NCBI RefSeq assembly: GCF_947623445.1
Contig: NC_135243.1
Span: forward strand, 17,244,479 to 17,308,478
Length of the DNA: 64,000 bases
DNA from: Clavelina lepadiformis
Taxonomy: Eukaryota > Chordata > Ascidiacea > Aplousobranchia > Clavelinidae
Direction: 5' to 3'
Each line of letters begins with the position of its first letter. Position 1 is the stretch's first letter. A program made the position numbers and the translations under genes. The notes under the pieces are model-generated. The model was given only the letters and a program-made list of their open reading frames with translations, did no database searches and was not told the origin of the DNA. This document shows positions 57,301 to 64,000 of the stretch, piece after piece.

Positions 57301-57865
57301 AATAAAAAACTGCAACTTCTTCACCCTAGCAGAACAATCACTATCATACAAAGTAGCACACAAAGCCTTCATCTGTGGATCCTTCTACGACAAGAAAAAA
57401 TTATACAAGACAAAATCTAATGAAATTCGCAAAGTAAAATGTAAACTCTGCTCAACAGAAAGGGACACCATAAATCATGTCTTACTCCAATGTAAAACTA
57501 CAAATATTATTAGAAAGTACATTATCGACACAATCAAAGAAGAAACCAACACCCAACTTTCCAATCTACAACGAGCCATCATGTACAACCTACTTCCAAA
57601 TGACATGCCAAAAATCAACATCATCAGGAAACTATTAACAATATACAGAGAAGAAATCATCCAGCTGAAAGAAAATCAAGACAAAAGCAATAAATACATT
57701 ACCAACACTAACAGAAAAATGCAGGAAACATTATGGAAAATAAAATGCAAATTCAAAATCATCAAAAATCAAGCAACATCCCAAGAAAAGAAGAAACCAT
57801 CAACTTCACGGAACCAAGATTTGGATAAAATCATCCCTAGATCACCAACGAAGAGAAATAAATAA
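54338..57865 (+). CDS. LINE 3 ORF2 protein: endonuclease / reverse transcriptase
   Basis: 1175 residues. Endonuclease: N12 (SINCNS), E39 (LQETH), D156 and N158 (GDFN), D214 (RIDRI), S237-D238-H239. Reverse transcriptase: NWRPIALLNTDYK, motif A FDFKKAFD with D603, motif B GVRQGCPLSM, motif C YADD at 703-706. C-terminal zinc motif CX2CX8HX4C: C1035, C1038, H1047, C1052. The final 40 residues form a polar, basic extension (KKKPSTSRNQ and on) lacking in LINES 1 and 2. It presumably nicks U2 at the same bond as theirs, since its 3' junction is the same. It ends in TAA. All catalytic residues I can place are intact. Confidence 0.95.
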   Translation: MEGISIVIASINCNSIMPSLQDIEQYIVNNEIDILCLQETHLIDKEAIRMWTQNLNLEVYLNTEEKRTTTRPFKNGTCIITRKNRERLLLKDQHIIIKNRIQQINISIADKEISIINVYLKSGGAYQNILCRKEQILQLAQHIETNTSNEIIMAGDFNMIIDSEDTINPTQARPDQETLRNLITKTQLCDSYRCFHPQKNVFSYITKKSATRIDRIYIPKDLQTKTIQSTYVNNHFSDHKYGPLITLRFSTPPRRRQIKLWKLNSSILNQEMERTSTDTVIRNCIQNPRRTTDPLEWWDYTKRKLRQHYQILSKQIHKQQKEKMIYYQYRRETIKNSTNPTDQNELMKIQESIKKIQVQRDKGAMTRSRTKIFDDAEEPTKLFYRSENKKQGKKDIQCLISAQGTKITQIEGIEQIAYEFYDQLWNQDTQPSKEQCQQYLSTIPPITSDNGKEPTPFVSKEEIKTAIEQLHNNKSPGSDGLTTEFYKAHQQILLPILQEIYNNTYLRGILTPSQYMAIITLLPKKGNKEEIKNWRPIALLNTDYKILSMILKNKLIPYVQDHILQHQQCGLPGRNIRKIHLNIQAAMEQSQDTKSRLAILQFDFKKAFDNLSHQFIIMTLKRMNIPKTIIKWIKIMYKNPQARIRISQNLTNPINVQSGVRQGCPLSMLLFIIAINTLTYKIIQNPNIHGCSVGNQHLTVQQYADDITFFIQEKESLNEIIETLRNFSRQSGLKINQNKTIICCNSDPLYNEIKQIIPNSTKENTSKILGIIFSMTENTANINWNQTLNKIEKIINQHKSRRLSLLGRKNIINALILPHILQVAAIFYPRQSTINQIENKIFKFLWYPQIIEPQARKQLIAPYNKGGLQIPDIEMKCATTYLISMTTTIQEDNYENSFFIQWARYNMGTLVKQINPNIYSNSIPHRPKPNETWKKRWDILQKYNLLAYKMHATTSKELYRTLLEQKCTQSDIKDDQDQPIPWTNILLKIKNCNFFTLAEQSLSYKVAHKAFICGSFYDKKKLYKTKSNEIRKVKCKLCSTERDTINHVLLQCKTTNIIRKYIIDTIKEETNTQLSNLQRAIMYNLLPNDMPKINIIRKLLTIYREEIIQLKENQDKSNKYITNTNRKMQETLWKIKCKFKIIKNQATSQEKKKPSTSRNQDLDKIIPRSPTKRNK

Positions 57866-59556
57866 ATAAAGCAACGACAGATGAATGACAGTTTACTCTA
57901 ATTATAGAAATAGAACTTGAGAATATTAGACCATACTGAACTTAACCTAAATAATCTATATATAGGCCTAGAAAGCAGCATATATATATATAATATATCC
58001 TCGGAACCCAACAAATGACAATATATATATACCTTAAGATGCCTGTCAGCATCACATCCTATACTTAGCAGATAAAATAGGCCTAGTTGATCATAAATAA
58101 CAATAATACTGAAATTAACCTAAATAACCTATATATAAGACTAAACCACAATATATATACAATAATATAATACAATACTGTACATAATAAATGAATATAT
58201 ATATAAATTACCCTAAGATGTCTGTTACAGCATCACATACTATAACTATCAGATATAATAGGCTTACTTGGTCATAAACAGGAAATAATACTAAAGTTAA
58301 CCTAAATAAACTATACATAGACCTAGACCACAATATATATAAAATGAAAAATATGGAATATGCATAAATAAACCCATACCTTACCTTAAGACAACTATCA
58401 TAGCATCATATCTTATATTTAACATATATAATACTAAATACATCCTTAAGATGTACCAATAGAATAAAAAAATATGATAAAATAATAAATAAATATAAAC
58501 GATACAAGTAATTATCTTAAACTTCCTAAAGAAAAGTACATAATCCTCTTTTTTTCTTTTCTCTCACCCCCTCCCAAACCTCCCAAACCTCCATCACCCC
58601 AATTTATAATATAAAAATATGACTATAAAAAAATAAAAACAAAAATACTGCTGCGAAACTGACATGGAACGATGAACCAACATTCAACAATCATCAACTG
58701 AAACCACTTATGAAATGAAAACCGATGACGACCATCCAAACAATGATCTACTACCAATGATGAACCTGGAATACCATCAACGATGAAACAAAAACAATCG
58801 CCTTACAAACCAAAACCAAATGGACAACTCTATGCACACTTTATTCTGATGTACTCTTATGTAATGACCATAATATGACTATATTATGCATGGAACATGA
58901 ACAACTATGATTATTTTGTGAAAACAACATTATTTAAATGAATAAAATCATAATATATACATGATAATGCAACTAAATATGTATAATTGTCACTTAATTT
59001 ACTCTAAATATCCATATATGTGTGTATTTTTCATTTTTTTGTGTTTTTTACAATGTTCAATGGATCCACAAAATTACTAACCTCTGGAAATCCCCTAATA
59101 TGAAATTTGGATAAATCATAAATTTTCCCGAAACATCATATAATTCAAAATAACTTTTTCAATTCTTTGTATTTTCCCAACCTTTTTCCAATTGCTTAAC
59201 TGATTGGAACAACCACTCCACTGATAATTATCAATTAATATATAAATTTATCCTTGGAACCCATTGTAATACTTGTACTTTCACTACATTTGTGTATTAT
59301 TTTTTTATGTCGAATATTGCCACCAAATGTTCGCATCATGATTTTTTGGAATTCCCCAAATGTGAAATTTTGCTAAATCATAAAATTCCCGTGAACATCA
59401 TATAACTCAAAATAACAAAATTGCATTTTTTATCGTATTTTTTCACACATAACCAAACGAAATAATTATCGTAACCTATAATCGAAAACTGAATTATTTT
59501 GTCTTTATTATTTCAAATATAAATAACGTTAATAGAAAAAAAAAAAAAAAAAAAAA
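57866..59556 (+). repeat. LINE 3 3' UTR: AT-rich internal repeats and poly(A)
   Basis: Very AT-rich, non-coding. Three degenerate repeats 170-185 bp apart begin near 57941, 58111 and 58294, each with TTAACCTAAATAA followed by a TATATA stretch. A pyrimidine-rich patch lies at 58550-58600. Two copies of a ~75-bp module (about 59089-59160 and 59350-59416) carry CATATAATTCAAAATAAC or a close variant, the motif shared with LINES 1 and 2. It ends ATAACGTTAATAG plus 21 A. Confidence 0.8.
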
Positions 59557-59712
59557 GTGTAGTATCTGTTCTTCTCAGTTTAATCCCTGGGACGCAGTTC
59601 ATTGAACTGCTCTTCGATTAAACGGATTTTTGAACGGTGAACGACGCTAGGCGCTTGCGCCTGCTCGTTTGAGGGTTGTGCAGCTATTGCAGTACCTGCT
59701 GCTTCGGCCCAT
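59557..59712 (+). pseudogene. U2 snRNA 3' piece after LINE 3
   Basis: U2 nt 33-188. Confidence 0.95.
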
Positions 59713-60310
59713 CTCCCACCCTGGTGGGATACTCTTGTTTGTATTAAAGTAGTCTGAGGAAAAGAAGAAGAGGAGGAGAAGGAGGGGAAAAAAAAAAAAA
59801 AAAAAAAGAAGACGATGGGCGGATGGATTGATCGATGTCAAACGATCGATTAATGTCTATGGGATAAATGTTGTACACCTGCGTCACGGGTAAAATGAGA
59901 AATTGACTGTCGGCCCTGTGTGACAGCAGGAATGGTTTGATAAAATGGATAAATCCCCGATTTATCTTGTGAAAGTTTCTTCAAGTCAACTGTGCTGCTG
60001 CTGCTGTTACTACATTTGTTGTGAGTACTAATGAAAGCGATCGTTTTAGGGTATTTCCCAGTTTGATAGCAAAAAGCTGAAAAATGCAAGAAATGGCCTC
60101 CACGGGATAGACACAAAATATCTCCACTGTCACGGTCCAATAACCATCAAGCAGCAAATCATGTGACTGGGCGGCGGCCAGAAGATTGTCGTCTGTCTGC
60201 TGGCTGGTTGAGTTCGTCAGTTTGGCGTCTTGTGGCGGGCGATATAGGAACGTTTGGAGGTCGAGGAGGATTTTGAGAAGAATAAAAAGAGTCCGGGAAG
60301 ATTTAGAGGT

Positions 60311-60498
60311 ATCGCTTCTCGGCTCTCAAGAGCTAAGATCAAGTGTAGTATCTGTTCTTCTCAGTTTAATCCCTGGGACGCAGTTCATTGAACTGCTCTT
60401 CGATTAAACGGATTTTTGAACGGTGAACGACGCTAGGCGCTTGCGCCTGCTCGTTTGAGGGTTGTGCAGCTATTGCAGTACCTGCTGCTTCGGCCCAT
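60311..60498 (+). ncRNA. U2: U2 snRNA, copy 45
   Basis: Intact; first uninterrupted copy after LINE 3, matches copy 1. Confidence 0.95.
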
Positions 60499-61096
60499 CT
60501 CCCACCCTGGTGGGATACTCTTGTTTGTATTAAAGTAGTCTGAGGAAAAGAAGAAGAGGAGGAGAAGGAGGGGAAAAAAAAAAAAAAAAAAAAGAAGACG
60601 ATGGGCGGATGGATTGATCGATGTCAAACGATCGATTAATGTCTATGGGATAAATGTTGTACACCTGCGTCACGGGTAAAATGAGAAATTGACTGTCGGC
60701 CCTGTGTGACAGCAGGAATGGTTTGATAAAATGGATAAATCCCCGATTTATCTTGTGAAAGTTTCTTCAAGTCAACTGTGCTGCTGCTGCTGTTACTACA
60801 TTTGTTGTGAGTACTAATGAAAGCGATCGTTTTAGGGTATTTCCCAGTTTGATAGCAAAAAGCTGAAAAATGCAAGAAATGGCCTCCACGGGATAGACAC
60901 AAAATATCTCCACTGTCACGGTCCAATAACCATCAAGCAGCAAATCATGTGACTGGGCGGCGGCCAGAAGATTGTCGTCTGTCTGCTGGCTGGTTGAGTT
61001 CGTCAGTTTGGCGTCTTGTGGCGGGCGATATAGGAACGTTTGGAGGTCGAGGAGGATTTTGAGAAGAATAAAAAGAGTCCGGGAAGATTTAGAGGT

Positions 61097-61284
61097 ATCG
61101 CTTCTCGGCTCTCAAGAGCTAAGATCAAGTGTAGTATCTGTTCTTCTCAGTTTAATCCCTGGGACGCAGTTCATTGAACTGCTCTTCGATTAAACGGATT
61201 TTTGAACGGTGAACGACGCTAGGCGCTTGCGCCTGCTCGTTTGAGGGTTGTGCAGCTATTGCAGTACCTGCTGCTTCGGCCCAT
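61097..61284 (+). ncRNA. U2: U2 snRNA, copy 46
   Basis: Intact; matches copy 1. Confidence 0.95.
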
Positions 61285-61882
61285 CTCCCACCCTGGTGGG
61301 ATACTCTTGTTTGTATTAAAGTAGTCTGAGGAAAAGAAGAAGAGGAGGAGAAGGAGGGGAAAAAAAAAAAAAAAAAAAAGAAGACGATGGGCGGATGGAT
61401 TGATCGATGTCAAACGATCGATTAATGTCTATGGGATAAATGTTGTACACCTGCGTCACGGGTAAAATGAGAAATTGACTGTCGGCCCTGTGTGACAGCA
61501 GGAATGGTTTGATAAAATGGATAAATCCCCGATTTATCTTGTGAAAGTTTCTTCAAGTCAACTGTGCTGCTGCTGCTGTTACTACATTTGTTGTGAGTAC
61601 TAATGAAAGCGATCGTTTTAGGGTATTTCCCAGTTTGATAGCAAAAAGCTGAAAAATGCAAGAAATGGCCTCCACGGGATAGACACAAAATATCTCCACT
61701 GTCACGGTCCAATAACCATCAAGCAGCAAATCATGTGACTGGGCGGCGGCCAGAAGATTGTCGTCTGTCTGCTGGCTGGTTGAGTTCGTCAGTTTGGCGT
61801 CTTGTGGCGGGCGATATAGGAACGTTTGGAGGTCGAGGAGGATTTTGAGAAGAATAAAAAGAGTCCGGGAAGATTTAGAGGT

Positions 61883-62070
61883 ATCGCTTCTCGGCTCTCA
61901 AGAGCTAAGATCAAGTGTAGTATCTGTTCTTCTCAGTTTAATCCCTGGGACGCAGTTCATTGAACTGCTCTTCGATTAAACGGATTTTTGAACGGTGAAC
62001 GACGCTAGGCGCTTGCGCCTGCTCGTTTGAGGGTTGTGCAGCTATTGCAGTACCTGCTGCTTCGGCCCAT
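61883..62070 (+). ncRNA. U2: U2 snRNA, copy 47
   Basis: Intact; matches copy 1. Confidence 0.95.
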
Positions 62071-62668
62071 CTCCCACCCTGGTGGGATACTCTTGTTTGT
62101 ATTAAAGTAGTCTGAGGAAAAGAAGAAGAGGAGGAGAAGGAGGGGAAAAAAAAAAAAAAAAAAAAGAAGACGATGGGCGGATGGATTGATCGATGTCAAA
62201 CGATCGATTAATGTCTATGGGATAAATGTTGTACACCTGCGTCACGGGTAAAATGAGAAATTGACTGTCGGCCCTGTGTGACAGCAGGAATGGTTTGATA
62301 AAATGGATAAATCCCCGATTTATCTTGTGAAAGTTTCTTCAAGTCAACTGTGCTGCTGCTGCTGTTACTACATTTGTTGTGAGTACTAATGAAAGCGATC
62401 GTTTTAGGGTATTTCCCAGTTTGATAGCAAAAAGCTGAAAAATGCAAGAAATGGCCTCCACGGGATAGACACAAAATATCTCCACTGTCACGGTCCAATA
62501 ACCATCAAGCAGCAAATCATGTGACTGGGCGGCGGCCAGAAGATTGTCGTCTGTCTGCTGGCTGGTTGAGTTCGTCAGTTTGGCGTCTTGTGGCGGGCGA
62601 TATAGGAACGTTTGGAGGTCGAGGAGGATTTTGAGAAGAATAAAAAGAGTCCGGGAAGATTTAGAGGT

Positions 62669-62856
62669 ATCGCTTCTCGGCTCTCAAGAGCTAAGATCAA
62701 GTGTAGTATCTGTTCTTCTCAGTTTAATCCCTGGGACGCAGTTCATTGAACTGCTCTTCGATTAAACGGATTTTTGAACGGTGAACGACGCTAGGCGCTT
62801 GCGCCTGCTCGTTTGAGGGTTGTGCAGCTATTGCAGTACCTGCTGCTTCGGCCCAT
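62669..62856 (+). ncRNA. U2: U2 snRNA, copy 48
   Basis: Intact; matches copy 1. Confidence 0.95.
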
Positions 62857-63454
62857 CTCCCACCCTGGTGGGATACTCTTGTTTGTATTAAAGTAGTCTG
62901 AGGAAAAGAAGAAGAGGAGGAGAAGGAGGGGAAAAAAAAAAAAAAAAAAAAGAAGACGATGGGCGGATGGATTGATCGATGTCAAACGATCGATTAATGT
63001 CTATGGGATAAATGTTGTACACCTGCGTCACGGGTAAAATGAGAAATTGACTGTCGGCCCTGTGTGACAGCAGGAATGGTTTGATAAAATGGATAAATCC
63101 CCGATTTATCTTGTGAAAGTTTCTTCAAGTCAACTGTGCTGCTGCTGCTGTTACTACATTTGTTGTGAGTACTAATGAAAGCGATCGTTTTAGGGTATTT
63201 CCCAGTTTGATAGCAAAAAGCTGAAAAATGCAAGAAATGGCCTCCACGGGATAGACACAAAATATCTCCACTGTCACGGTCCAATAACCATCAAGCAGCA
63301 AATCATGTGACTGGGCGGCGGCCAGAAGATTGTCGTCTGTCTGCTGGCTGGTTGAGTTCGTCAGTTTGGCGTCTTGTGGCGGGCGATATAGGAACGTTTG
63401 GAGGTCGAGGAGGATTTTGAGAAGAATAAAAAGAGTCCGGGAAGATTTAGAGGT

Positions 63455-63642
63455 ATCGCTTCTCGGCTCTCAAGAGCTAAGATCAAGTGTAGTATCTGTT
63501 CTTCTCAGTTTAATCCCTGGGACGCAGTTCATTGAACTGCTCTTCGATTAAACGGATTTTTGAACGGTGAACGACGCTAGGCGCTTGCGCCTGCTCGTTT
63601 GAGGGTTGTGCAGCTATTGCAGTACCTGCTGCTTCGGCCCAT
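63455..63642 (+). ncRNA. U2: U2 snRNA, copy 49
   Basis: Intact; last copy in the window. Confidence 0.95.
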
Positions 63643-64000
63643 CTCCCACCCTGGTGGGATACTCTTGTTTGTATTAAAGTAGTCTGAGGAAAAGAAGAAG
63701 AGGAGGAGAAGGAGGGGAAAAAAAAAAAAAAAAAAAAGAAGACGATGGGCGGATGGATTGATCGATGTCAAACGATCGATTAATGTCTATGGGATAAATG
63801 TTGTACACCTGCGTCACGGGTAAAATGAGAAATTGACTGTCGGCCCTGTGTGACAGCAGGAATGGTTTGATAAAATGGATAAATCCCCGATTTATCTTGT
63901 GAAAGTTTCTTCAAGTCAACTGTGCTGCTGCTGCTGTTACTACATTTGTTGTGAGTACTAATGAAAGCGATCGTTTTAGGGTATTTCCCAGTTTGATAGC

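Larger units (their letters stand above)
52786..59556 (+). mobile_element. LINE 3: full-length U2-specific LINE of a second, divergent family
   Basis: 6771 bp, + orientation: 427-bp 5' UTR, ORF1 (53213-54298), 39-bp gap, ORF2 (54338-57865), about 1.7-kb 3' UTR and a 21-A tail, with a 10-bp target duplication. It has the same architecture and bond as LINES 1 and 2, but its proteins match theirs at only around half of positions in the best-conserved reverse transcriptase part, judged by eye. The nucleotide sequence outside ORF2 aligns only in short islands (the first ~35 bases and a 3' UTR motif). Both frames are open. It is again placed in the Tx1 clade, Keno-like, by target and domains. Confidence 0.93.
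59557..64000 (+). repeat. U2 snRNA tandem array, block 7 (runs off the window)
   Basis: Holds the 3' piece after LINE 3 and five intact U2 genes; the window ends inside the spacer of the last unit, so the array continues. Confidence 0.97.

Overview
The window is a stretch of a tandem U2 small nuclear RNA (snRNA) gene array from a eukaryote, most likely an invertebrate animal. The repeat unit is 786 bp, every unit is in the + orientation, and each holds one U2 gene of about 188 nt plus about 598 bp of spacer. The RNA is identified by the intact branchpoint-recognition sequence GTAGTA (nt 35-40), the Sm site ATTTTTG (nt 102-108), and recognisable stem-loops I, IIa, IIb, III and IV. The 3' end, TTCGGCCCA, resembles arthropod and nematode U2 as I remember it and differs from vertebrate U2, hence the invertebrate suggestion. 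I see no host protein-coding gene.

There are 55 U2 loci: 49 uninterrupted and 6 split by insertions. Layout: 1-15916, twenty intact copies then a split one; 15917-22288, LINE 1; 22289-29374, eight intact copies then a split one; 29375-36140, LINE 2; 36141-36933, no intact copy; 36934-37232, short element A1; one intact copy; 38806-39117, short element B; eight intact copies; 46199-46487, short element A2; seven intact copies; 52786-59556, LINE 3; then five intact copies to the window end.

All six insertions lie in the same orientation and at the same U2 bond: the 3' junction is always poly(A) followed by U2 nt 33 (GTGTAGTATCTG...), directly over the branchpoint-recognition sequence. The three LINEs are full length with open ORF1 (CCHC zinc-knuckle protein) and ORF2 (apurinic-type endonuclease, reverse transcriptase, C-terminal CCHC). 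By architecture and target they fit the Tx1 clade of the L1 group, and in particular the Keno type known from U2 genes in fish. LINE 1 and LINE 2 are one family; LINE 3 is a clearly divergent second family with the same target.

The most novel-looking part is a set of roughly 290-310 bp non-coding, poly(A)-tailed elements (two near-identical A copies and one divergent B copy) at the same bond. They look like SINEs that use the LINE machinery and its U2 target. A and B differ strongly in sequence but keep the same series of stem-loops through compensatory changes, and both contain a 16-nt block matching U2 stem-loop III at 15 of 16 positions. The U2 units are otherwise essentially identical, down to a 20-A homopolymer, which implies either very strong recent homogenisation or assembly propagation of a consensus.
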